From: Phoronis australis
Lineage: Eukaryota > Phoronida > Phoronidae
Assembly: GCA_002633005.1 (NCBI GenBank)
Contig: NMRA01000196.1
Coordinates: 147,581-211,580, forward strand
Direction of reading: 5' to 3'
Length of the DNA: 64,000 nt
The notes beneath the pieces are model-generated. The model was not told the origin of the DNA. It saw nothing but the letters and a program-made list of their open reading frames with translations, and did not search any database. Shown piece by piece: positions 35,164 through 45,645 of this stretch (positions within the stretch are counted from its first letter, which is position 1; each line of letters starts with the position of its first letter). Both the position numbers and the translations under genes were made by a program.

Positions 35164-36135
35164 TCAATTCGGCGGTGGTACTACATTGATAGTGATGATC
35201 GAACGAAGTACAGTGAGGCGTAAAATTCTGAATAACCCAAACAAAACTGACACTATGTTTTTAGTCATGAAGAAAAGTCCTGAATAAGGAATGACACCAA
35301 AGAAAATGATTGCAGAAACACGCAAAACGGCGAACGGCAGATTCATTAAGAAGATGGACGATAATATTAAAATAACTTCACTGGTTATGTTTTCCGATGG
35401 AGGATTAGAAGCTTGCGGTTCTACGTATCCCGGTGAGAAAATAGACGTGGACGCTTTCCTTTGAAGGTCAGGGTCATCTTGCTTGAATTCTACTCTGTCC
35501 GAGCCAATGATAAAAGTAAACTGCAGCATACTTAGTGAAAAAAATCCCAAAACTGCATTGACGAATCTTGCATCGGTAACGGAACCTTTGTAGTTAAGTA
35601 AATCCAACAGTTCCAATATATCTGCGCATGTAAACGCTTGCAATAGCCATAGATTCGATAACTGCCGGTCGCTAAGGTGACGCGTAGGTAACAGCCATCT
35701 AGCGAAGACCACCAACAAAAGCGTTGAACTCTCGAGAATGATTGCCCATCGCCGCAAAGGCATGGTAACTATTCCCTCAGCACCAAATACATGGACTCGA
35801 TGCGAAGATTTAAAATTGAAATTTCCAGAAATCTGGGCTTGTTCTTCCACTTTGGTCAGCTCCACGAGCCAAATAGAAGGCAATACAGCTAGCAGATACA
35901 ATAGGAAATTGGGACAAAACCAACTTTTCCACTCTCGTCCGTGAAACGCGAATATGACGACTAGCAATTCAAATATGAGTCCAGGAAGTGGAAACAAAGT
36001 CAACGACCACCATCTTGATGCAATGTGGTGTCCTTCATAAAACATTAACAGAACTATGCCACCGTGAAGAATAAAAAGGGTTCGGGTAAAGAGAGTTCCA
36101 AATAAGACAAATCCTTTCGTGTCACGTACACCCAT
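35164..36135 (-). CDS. TMEM26-like multi-pass membrane protein, intronless
   Basis: A complete 323-residue frame begins with an ATG at 36135 (MGVRDTKGFVLFGTLFTRTL) and ends after VVPPPN. It matches the TMEM26 pattern: an N-terminal helix pair, then FCPNFLLYLLAVLPSIWLVE, then a polar loop. Next come FARWLLPTRHLSDRQLSNL, ADILELLDLLNYKG and LGFFSLSMLQFTF. A variable cytoplasmic-like loop rich in Asp, Gln and Pro (about residues 218-250) follows, then two more hydrophobic segments. About seven or eight membrane segments are expected. Vertebrate TMEM26 is slightly longer and encoded in several exons, so a single-exon copy suggests a retroposed or lineage-specific intronless paralogue. The molecular function of TMEM26 is not well defined. 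Confidence 0.85.
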   Translation of the reverse strand: MGVRDTKGFVLFGTLFTRTLFILHGGIVLLMFYEGHHIASRWWSLTLFPLPGLIFELLVVIFAFHGREWKSWFCPNFLLYLLAVLPSIWLVELTKVEEQAQISGNFNFKSSHRVHVFGAEGIVTMPLRRWAIILESSTLLLVVFARWLLPTRHLSDRQLSNLWLLQAFTCADILELLDLLNYKGSVTDARFVNAVLGFFSLSMLQFTFIIGSDRVEFKQDDPDLQRKASTSIFSPGYVEPQASNPPSENITSEVILILSSIFLMNLPFAVLRVSAIIFFGVIPYSGLFFMTKNIVSVLFGLFRILRLTVLRSIITINVVPPPN

Positions 36136-36659
36136 TGCGGTAGTTTGTTTATCACCGAATATCCGTAAAATACGTTTTGAATTTCATTTTCTTTTTCTTC
36201 AGTATTTAATGACAAATCTTGAATAAAATGTTTCGTCAAGCTTGAATGGCTAAAATAAAGGGATGACGTTATAGAGCGATTGTGAAATCACGTAATAAAT
36301 TGTAATATTTGACATTGCTAAATCTTCAAGTTTAAAGTTGGATTTGCATCCCGTGTGCACATTAAAGTCAAAACAGTGTATATAGGCTTTGTTTTCGACA
36401 GGTAATAATTGCTGACTTAAAGCATCATATCTCAGAAATGACTGATCGGAGTGAAATACTTGTATAATATTACTATTGATTACATGTATGTGTTTCATGC
36501 TCTCGACTCCAAAACTGTTTGAAATTGAACCACAGTTGTGATAGTGGCTATCAAAATTATGTCTATAATGATTTTTAGGAGAAAATCAAACGTTGCGTGA
36601 AACGATAAAAACGAAGTGACAATTTAGAAAATTGTAACTGCGTTTCTGATATGTCGTCT

Positions 36660-36737
36660 TGAACATTCATATCAAGCAAAATATGGTCATGTTATTGTTG
36701 AGGATTCATATCAATCAAAATATGGTCATGTTATTAT
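36660..36737. repeat. Two-copy tandem repeat, 39 bp
   Basis: Two units share 'attcatatcaa', 'caaaatatggtcatgttatt' with two or three differences. Confidence 0.75.
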
Positions 36738-38365
36738 CGTCCATGTGTTGCCATACATGTACATGTACATGTTCCTTTCTTATTTGGAACAGTTGTACTT
36801 TTACAAAGACGTGGTCACGTAACCCACACACTGCAGATTGAAAAAAATCAAAAAATAAATACCAAAGGATTTCGACTCTCAGAGAATGTATACTTAACCT
36901 ACGTTGAGGTTATCTCAAACTTTGTTTATTGGCCTCCACTCGTATATAAAAAACTAAGCCGACTAGAAAAGTATATATTTTCTGAAAGAAAAAGACCAGG
37001 GAATATGAAAATAGGTTTTGTACTTAATATATACCATGATTATTATTATTTCGTTACCATCTTTTTAAGCCAAAATTCCATTTTAAAAAAGGTGCATTCA
37101 AAGAAAAGTAACCCTCAATTTTAATGAATCCCCTTTTAAATAAAAATTTCACCATTTACCTCCAAAACTCTGTTAGGACTTTTCGATTAGTCTTTTCTTT
37201 TGGTTTCTATGACAAATCAACTCGCAAAACGTATGGTATTTTTGCAAAAATAAAAGTCGTGTTTGTCTTGGTTACATTCGTAAAAACTAGGCCTTTATAA
37301 TGAAAATAGTACCGTCGTTTTTTGCGATGAATACACATTAAGTTTAAAAAAATTCAGCGACATCCACCAAGCCGTTTAGGAGCACTCGTGTTCTTAAATT
37401 CAAATAAAGCAGACTTGCCGAAGTAGAAAAAAGCCGATTAAACTGGGACGAGTGAAAATCTCAAAGTCTTCGGTTAATTATTCGATGAAAACTTCTTTTC
37501 CTTCAATGTAATCTAAACATGACCTAACCATGTTTGCTATTTCGACATTCACTCGCAATGTCAACAGAATTCGCATTGCGTAATTAACTTAAATATTATG
37601 ATTAAAACGCACCGTCTACAGCCACGAGTTGGGATCAACAGTTCATTGATGTACATATACGCTGTAGTCTGTACACATCACGTGCCGGGAGACTGATATG
37701 AAACCAAGTAGAAAATGGATAACCAAAACCTAGTCGGTGGTTAAAGCATATCGTTAGTATGAGATCAGAACAGCGAAATACCAATTTACTTATTAAATTA
37801 ATGAATTTGGGTGAGAATTTATCTCTTTTCACAACTTGCTTTGTTCATGACTACAAAAGCGTGAGCACAACTCTCTCAAGATCGAAACTACACTTTTTAT
37901 TTTTCCCGGCACGTTCTATCATAAGTACAGTACACCTCGTTGACTCAATATTATGGCGACTCTGTGAATGAAAGGATTGAGGGTGCATACGAAGCTCTTC
38001 TGTACGTGGCGGGAAATTCGGTTTTGAGTAACAGCCCTGTAACCTTTGACCTCAGCTAAGACGTAAAGAAATATCCACACGGTTGTGTGGTTCCAAGGTG
38101 GTTCTGCAACATCCTTTATCGCGCTACACGGTATACATTTTGTATTTGATGTTCCCCGAGAATCAAGAAGAGGTATTTTTGCTAGACACATGTGAAATAC
38201 TGTAAAAATGGCCAATTCTGTGAATAAGGTTTGAAACAACCTTAAATTGTACGGTTTTGTACACCTTTGGCCGTTGTCCAGATTTGGCAGTATGGTCCAA
38301 CCATAACCTTGAACAGAAAGTTTCATTTCTAGCACAAATACACACAGAAACACGTGCGGGCGCGC

Positions 38366-38417
38366 ACACACACACACACGTACGCACACACGCACGCATG
38401 CACGCCTGCACGCACAG
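38366..38417. repeat. Purine/pyrimidine CA-CG microsatellite
   Basis: An alternating (CA)n run breaks into CGCA and GCAC variants; such tracts are length-variable and can adopt Z-DNA. Confidence 0.85.
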
Positions 38418-39118
38418 ATACATAAAACAATACACCGTTACTACTTGAAAAAGCAACGTTTCATAATTCTACTGACAAGTAGGCGATAATCGGATTTAAA
38501 GGAAGGCCCGAGAGTCCTTTTTTAGGGGCACTTGCATCATTTTCCTTCAAAACCGGTAGTTGCTCTCCCTTGCAACAACCTAGATCCATCGTCAAGGATT
38601 ACAGATCTGAAAGCTTAAGGTGAACGTTTACTATTAACTAATCTCACTGTTATACCCACTCCAGACAACATTTTCAACACCTATACCAACACAAATGTAA
38701 AAAGCTGTCCTTGTTTGCACTAAACATTGGCAAGTGACTACATTGTACATCGTGTTCCTTCCCACAGCGCGTGACACAGCAGAACAAAAATCGCATTCTG
38801 ATTGCGTCAGGCATTTTCGTAGCCTCACGTTCCTCTCGAAGGTGAGCGTTATCTGCGCATGGGCAAACTTCAGTAAAACTGTCAATCATTCTATAGTTTG
38901 AAAGTCACATGACTTACAGTGCACTGTCAGACTGAACTTCCGTACATACTCGAATAACGCATCGTTCAACTCTGTCAGGAGTATACCGACACTGTTCTTA
39001 ATTTAATTATTTGTTTTATTGTTCTGTTTGTGTTCTAGCAGTGAGGTATTGATTGGCATGACCCTTGAGGTCAGGACAGCGATGATATAATTTGTTTACC
39101 AAACAACAGTGTGAGACA

Positions 39119-39131
39119 TTCTAGAATATTC
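39119..39131. promoter_or_regulatory. Heat-shock-element-like triplet
   Basis: TTCTAGAATATTC fits three alternating pentamer cores (TTCnnGAAnnTTC) without a mismatch. No TATA box or gene start could be tied to it, so it may be a chance site. Confidence 0.35.
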
Positions 39132-39604
39132 CAGCATGTACATGTAAGTGATTAAGAGGGTGTATACACTGGTCAAATATCCAGAAAAAAAGTTTTTATT
39201 GTAGTTCGTTTTTTAAAATATCGTATTTTTTAATTTTCAAAAAATCTAATTTTACATCACATTTTTTAAAATGCACAGGGATTATCATCATCTGTTTTCT
39301 TACGCAATATTCTACTTATCCATACCAAATATATGTACAAAATCATAAGGATCTTGATTTTGTGGCATTTTTGCTAGTGAATTGGGGCAAGCACGCCACT
39401 TTCTCTCATTTGGTCACTTTCCGTCTAATAACTAAAAATCTGATCCATGTATCAAAAAACCCTGGCAGGAGATTTTACTTCAGTTCTATAGGATTTCAAA
39501 TTTGAAAATTTTTGTAAAAATTGACCCCCGTGTTGCGGAAAAATAGGCCCGAGAATCTTGTCACTACCCTGAAATCACGAGCCAAGAAAAACGGCGTTGA
39601 ACTT
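39132..39604. other. Spacer before repeat copy B
   Basis: AT-rich, with no recognisable feature. Confidence 0.4.
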
Positions 39605-40085
39605 AAAGTCCTTCTCTCACGCGTTATTAACCCTTATTACATGGTTAGAGGATGTTATAAGGATCCAAGTAGTACCTACCCCATAACTANCGTATTAAAC
39701 AACATTCTACAGTGCTAACTTTCGTTTAGCACTGTGATAGAGTGTAGAACCCAGGCGGAGAAAAGGCCATCAGTGCGACTGGAGCAGTGCCTGTGGTGTT
39801 ACCAGCCAGCAAACGGGGATAAAATAATCGACAACGCAACTTAATTTTAATAAAATCAAACTACGGACAATTTTATCGAATTTGTTGAAGAAATATGACG
39901 AAAAAATTTTGACAGAAATTATTTTGCCAGACTCGGGACCGCAGCCTATCGGACCCGGTGCGGATCGAGACCAGACTCTGGGAACGGTAAATGCATGCTG
40001 TTGCAAGCTGTTTTGTTGAAGTAAAATGGTTAAATCATAAATGCCGCATATATTCAAGGGTAGTTCCAGACACTTGCATGAAATT

Positions 40086-42173
40086 GACCTATCGCCAGGA
40101 TTATGACGGACGGCTTAATTGACTAATCAGAACGCAGCATTCTTGGCACACCTTCGTCTGTGTTTCCAAGTCGCCATTTTAACCGACAAACCACACGTAG
40201 TCGAGTAAAACTTACTTTAGTCTTTAGCTCAAGAAATTGTCCGCTAAGAATGGGGAAACGGTGATAAGGCGTGTATAGCACCGACAGCCGTTATGCTGCT
40301 CCAGAATAATATCCCGTCATTTTTTGGCATGTCCTAAGACGAAAATGATGTTGAAAAATGTAAACTATGGATCAAACTGTACGGCCACACGAGCAGCTGA
40401 ACTTAGCGATGTTGCTTGCTAACTCGAAGGCTATAATAAACACAAATATATTAGTTCAAAGATACGCACTTTTCAGCTTGGTGGTCATGGTGCAGGGCTA
40501 TCTCAGATTTTGACTCCCAAGATTCCTACGTCTGGCCGCCTTTGTCTCGGCGCCTGATGGATCTCAGCACTCTAGCGGTAGTCCCCGGAAATTGTTGTTT
40601 TCAAGGACATTTCTATTTCATGTTTTTTTATTTATTTCAACCTAATGGACATTATTTTGTTTCGTATCAGAGGTACATTTTTGTTATTCATAAACAGTAG
40701 GCTGGTGTTCAACTGAACTTCTCTCCCGGTCAAAATTCATAGATTCGATCGGCACAGGGAAGGGCACTGGATTACTGCCGGAACTCAAAGCCTTGGTCGA
40801 GCTGTTGTCACTAAAAATAAACTGTTGAATTACTTTTTGACGTGTACCTCTAGTATACACTATGTCTGTAAAGTTAGAGAGAGCTCATTTTGAAGTTGTT
40901 CAAATATGATATTTAGATTTATGAAGCATTAAAAAAGAATTTGAGTTATTTTTGTAAATACCCTATTTTTGCAACTACCACACCAGACTTGTAATCTTTT
41001 GTAACAATACCACGACTTAGTGATCATGCTACCTTCAAAATTAAATGGAAGCTACATGTACCTTTATGGAATAAAACTACAAAAAATGCCAAGTTCATAA
41101 GAAGGTACGCCTAATTTAAATGTCTTAATTGTGCAAACAGACAATTCCATAGGCGGATCTGGGGGGGGGCAGGGACCCCAGCCCCCCCTTTTTGGCTGCC
41201 GCAAGCAAAATGAAACAAGAAGAGCGGGAAGCGTGAGGAAATATTGAGTTCAGTAACTAGGACCGGTAGCGGAAGAGGGGGGCTCAGACCCCAGATCGCG
41301 GCGGAATCGTGTTCCTGTTGTTTTAGTCCACCGATAGATTTTCTGAACAGAAGGTCCAAAGGTCTACATCCCTGGCCCCTGCAACTTTCGGGCCGCCTGT
41401 GCGCATACAATCGCATTTTGCTCAATTCCACGAGGCAACATATGTTGGGCCCCCCTGTGGTGTTCTAGATCCGCAACTGAATTCCAGGCATTAATTTGAC
41501 TTAGACACAGCCCTAGACCTACCGGAGCTAACTGTTTGCCTAGGACGAGACGAGTGTGTACCTGAGCTATGAACTTGAATTTTTTATCAAAATATTTCGT
41601 TACAAGATTAGAAAAGCGTAAACAGTGCTATCGATTCGACCTAGTCAGAGACTATAGTGCATGTGTTGTCTGTAATCTATGACTTACTTTACTCCAGGAG
41701 TCCCACCAGAGTTGTGACCTACTTTTCATTTGGCGAATTTTAGCAGACGACAGAATAATAATATCGGTGAATCTTCACTGATTTTATTCGAAAGATCATG
41801 AAATCTATGGAATCGTACAGATAATTCGACTTTAAGGTACATACCCAGCTTTACATGAACATATCGTATCAGTGGCCTTGTCATTTGTCAGGTGAAGGTT
41901 GCCCCGAGGCCAAGGGTTTCTTCGGATTTTCGCTGGCTCATCGAGCACGTATTTTTTCATAGTCACCTTTACAAATTCCCATATCATGAACTTACGATTC
42001 TCTGTTGAAAAGCATCGCCTCTTGCCTCTGTCGAAGCGTTTTCAAATAGTGCAAAAACACTCATCGATACCTCCAGGAACGTCGTTTAGCGACAGTGTAT
42101 TTGCCTCTGACATCTCGTTCGATTGTCGGGTATCACGTGAATTTTAGCATAGGAGCGGAGCTTGCGATAGGTC
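40086..42173. mobile_element. 2,088-bp DNA transposon inserted in repeat copy B, AATT duplication
   Basis: The left end starts GACCTATCGC, the right end closes with GCGATAGGTC, and AATT is present on both sides (40082-40085 and 42174-42177). Copy A carries the uninterrupted site (aaaattacgggctgg). The inverted termini are only about 10 bp, and no transposase frame survives inside. A 4-bp AATT duplication with short termini does not let me assign a superfamily with confidence. A hAT-like MITE is nested at 41150-41479. Confidence 0.8.
41150..41479. mobile_element. hAT-like MITE nested inside the 2-kb transposon
   Basis: The ends are inverted (GGCGGATCT at left, CTAGATCCGC at right) and the sequence AATTCCA occurs immediately outside each (41143-41149 and 41480-41486). 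A G/C-rich stretch lies next to each end. A duplication of 7-8 bp and GGCGGATC ends fit hAT-type MITEs. It is the third level of nesting at this place and is related to the truncated copy at 1150-1298. Confidence 0.7.
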
Positions 42174-43680
42174 AATTACGGGCTGGTTAGTCCTGTGTCA
42201 CACTGCCGCCGCAGACCTTAGTTAGCCTCAGTCAGCAGCTACATGTACCAGTGAAGACTATCGTCAAAATACAGCTTGTTAGTAGGCCTATACAGCTTTG
42301 CGCCAAGGCTACCCTTACAGGTAGGCCTAACTGGTCGCTGGCCACAGCGCTCGCTCAAACGAGGTTTACTTAGAACTTGGGTACTTCTGGCGAACTGTGC
42401 AAAGTTGTTGGCTTTCAATAGAGATTTTCCCAGACTTTGTATGAGCGCACCAAGCCTAAAAGAATGGGGGGGGGGCTGGAATTTTTGGGAATGTCTATAT
42501 TTTACTGTAAGATTCAGTGGGTCTGTTCAGAGCTATGAATTGCAGACTCTAAATTTTGGTACTTCCTGTCTTCTAGTGGAATATTGTCACATTTTCTACT
42601 TTTTTTCGGAAATCGTGCTTCTGTGACTGAGGCAGACCTTTTTCCAGTTCTCCAAAAAGGGGGCTCGTTCGAGCACATAAGTATGACAAGTCCAATACAA
42701 TATGTTATCATTTTTTATTCATTAACCCAAAATGATTCAAACTTTTAACATAATAAGTAACTTAAAATGCACAATACTTTACAACATTTAGCATTACAGC
42801 ACTATTCAACAGCAACAGTTTCCATGATATGAAAGTGGACATACATGTAACTATTACCATGGTGACGGAATAGTGTTTCCTTACACCAGAATTTGACAAG
42901 CATTATGAAGTTGCAAGGAACAAGAATTAGAGGCTTTAAGCTTCACAATCCAACATAGCTTATTTCCCAAATTCATATTATTCATATTGTATGTTGACTT
43001 GATAACCTGAATTAAGAAGCAATAACTTACAAAACATGACTTGAAAGCAATTCAGACTTAAAATTTAGACAATATATGAATCACTTTGTGACACCGAATC
43101 AAGACATGAACAGCAGTTCACAGTCAAACAAAAAACCGTTTCAAAATTATTTCAACTATTGTTTAGCCTAGTGTAAGATCACCTGAATGGGAAATTTACA
43201 GTAAAATAATTCGAATACATCTTATATTGTTGCACAAAAAACACGTAAATTGAACAAATTTTCTTTTTGTAGCAACGTTTGTCAAAATGTATCACAATAA
43301 ATCTTCACAAATTACAAAGTAGCCGATTGAACATGCCTTTCAGTTCAGCAAAAGTCGCCATGTTGTCGGTGCCGCCAGAAATGAAACGAAGTCCAATGGG
43401 AATTGTGATCACATTTATCACTTAATGAGTAACTGAAATTTGGTGCACACTGTTACATGTAAATCGTGCAGAATAGTAAGTAAAGATATGTCTAACTAAA
43501 TTTCACCTTAATTTGTTGGCAATTTACACAAAGTTTTAAACTCGTAATTAATCCCGCTGTCCTCCAATATGGCCGACGCCATCCAAACAAAGTGACCCAA
43601 ATTTCACCACAAAACTTGCAATAACTTTACACTGCTTGCCCCGATTTTGATACTTTTTCGATTTTTACTGAGTAGAATGC

Positions 43681-44900
43681 ACTACCTTTCCGATTATTGC
43701 AAAGTACTTTTTTATAACGAGAAAAAATAAAACCAAAAAATAGGTTCGACCAAAATTGGTTCCTAGGTTCGACCGGCCTACGTAAGGGACTAAACTCCAA
43801 TGCTATTTTAAAATACTAAGTACGCGTAACATTCCAAAAACATCAACGACCACTAACTACGAACTATAAATACACTACATATGCAAACGAATCACGAGAT
43901 ATTACTTACAGAACAAAATAATGAAGACTTTTCGAGCAAACGATAGCACATTCAGTTACAAGGAAAAATGGCGGCTTTCAGGACAAGTTCCTGAACTGAT
44001 GAGCCGGAAATGTGGGTACGGAAATAACCGATGATAACCGGTAATCATATGCTCAGAGAGAAGGGTCAAATACTGTTCAAAATCGCTTTTGCCTTCCACT
44101 AAAATCGAATAATATGAGTTCAAATTCAGGGACAAGTTTGAATCTATGCACTGGAACAATTTTGTTATGATGAACACTGGGTCATTTCTCTAGTTCTTTG
44201 GGTTAAGGCCGGCGGCAAGTTAAAAAGTCCACTGAGTTTGGCAGCCTAGCTCCTCCACGGCGCGTTCCTAGCAAAGAAGCACGGTTTATTTCAAAAAAAC
44301 TCTACTCTGACGGCATGTAATTGTCCATGTCTCGCACGCGCGGCGTGTCTTCACAGTGCGTGCATGCACTCTCATCGAATCGTGCATCACCACCCACGTC
44401 GACGCTCAGCGTCCTCTCGCAAGACACCTCACCTTTCCGACTTCTCTTGCACGCGCACATTTTTCTGCACTGAATCCTGAAGCTGAGTGTGGTGATGGCT
44501 TCGCCTAGGACTTCGCGCACTCAACTTAATTTTTTGCAGATGGACAAACGGCTCAGTTCACCATTTCACCACCAACTTTCACATGGTCAAACATAGAATT
44601 ATTTTATTCTTAGTCTCGCTTCAACATCTGTATCAGCTGGTACAGCACTCTCGATTGCCCGGTTACGCAATGTTTGTTGACAGTGTTAGCGTCCTTGTAT
44701 AAGCTCCGCCCCAGTTGTCAGTCACTGAGCTGGTGAGCAGTCAAGCCACATGACTTACTTAAGCTTGGTCAAATATAATTTAAAAAAAACATCTTTGGAT
44801 TTTCAGCCAATAATTTTATTTTTCTTCATTATACTGTGCATCAAGAGATAAAGATTAGGGTGAAATAAAAATGTAAAAGAACAGTCGAAATTATTTTTGT
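43681..44900. other. Intergenic, no gene recognised
   Basis: Short frames only. A GC-richer, CpG-containing patch at about 44200-44520 could be regulatory, but no motif identifies it. Confidence 0.35.
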
Positions 44901-44926
44901 GTATCCACCTACCTTAATGTAATCTG

Positions 44927-45045
44927 GAACATTCTAGAGCCTATTGTACATTTATGTTGGTGGAATGATAGGGTAGAAGCCAGAAAGTTCTAGAATGTGC
45001 ATGAAGTGGTGAAAAGTTCTAGAACATTGCAATAGATTATAAATA
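44927..45045 (+). promoter_or_regulatory. Three heat-shock-element-like sites followed by a TATA box
   Basis: GAACATTCTAGAG (44927-44939), GAAAGTTCTAGAA (44983-44995) and AAAAGTTCTAGAACATT (about 45012-45027) fit the alternating GAA/TTC pentamer rule. TATAAATA follows at 45038-45045. The order and spacing resemble an inducible promoter on the plus strand, with a start expected near 45070-45075. The following 370 bases hold no long frame, so the transcript could be a non-coding RNA, the leader of an unseen gene, or the promoter of a solo LTR. Confidence 0.5.
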
Positions 45046-45645
45046 CCCAAGCACGGGTTTGTGATAGTTATTTGAAAGATAGTTACAAAGGGTTACAGCT
45101 GAGTTGCACTGAAGAGAATCAGCAGTTACAACGATAGTCGATAGAGAGCCAGCTATCGAGACAGAAAGTTATTGAATCAGCGTGTGTAGCAGTTGCTGGA
45201 AGTGTCTCAGAAATTGATCACAAGTCAAGGCTTCGCAGCACTGGCTGAAGCATAGGACAGACATTACGTCGGGCGTTTTGTTTGAGTAGGTTTGTGAACG
45301 TATGGATGTAATCAATGAAGTGATTAAGTCGAATCAGTCTTCAGTCTATCGTCGCACCGAAAGCTATCCACGGGTCAGTAACCACCTGTACCCACTCGCA
45401 CACGGGGAAAAACGTGACAAACTCCAAGGACATGTGGAACACCTCAAATTTTCTCTCTTTTCGTGATGCGACTCCATTTTGGTCATAAAATTAGAAGTTC
45501 ACACTTCATAGAACGTAGACAGGAAATTCATGCAATACATGTTATTGACCTATAGAAAAAGAATTGATCGCGACACATTTATTGATTTCAATGAAATATG
45601 AGTTGCTGAATTTTAAATGGTCATAATAAAAGAGCATTTGTTTTC
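45046..45645. other. Stretch downstream of the TATA box and 3' flank of the dynein-stalk-like gene
   Basis: On the plus strand this could be a transcribed leader. On the minus strand it holds the 3' untranslated region of the gene ending at 45646. No coding frame is seen. Confidence 0.3.

Larger units (their letters stand above)
36136..39118. other. Intergenic, mostly featureless
   Basis: It includes a two-copy tandem repeat (36660-36735) and a CA/CG-rich microsatellite (38366-38415). A 158-residue minus-strand frame around 37919-38395 starts inside the microsatellite and is not supported as a gene. Confidence 0.4.
39605..43680. repeat. 2-kb interspersed repeat, copy B, split by an insertion
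   Basis: The two parts (39605-40085 and 42174-43680) line up with copy A at 8095-10145. Small indels near the start and an insertion of about 2.1 kb account for the difference. The right edge coincides with copy A at 'tactgagtagaatg'. No protein is preserved. Confidence 0.8.

Noticed and set aside
37919-38395. 158-residue minus-strand frame
   Set aside because: It begins inside the CA/CG microsatellite (MRVCVRVCVCARP) and shows no domain or splice support.
44302-44520. 72-residue minus-strand frame in a GC-richer patch
   Set aside because: No domain, no splice partner, and the composition alone explains the open frame.
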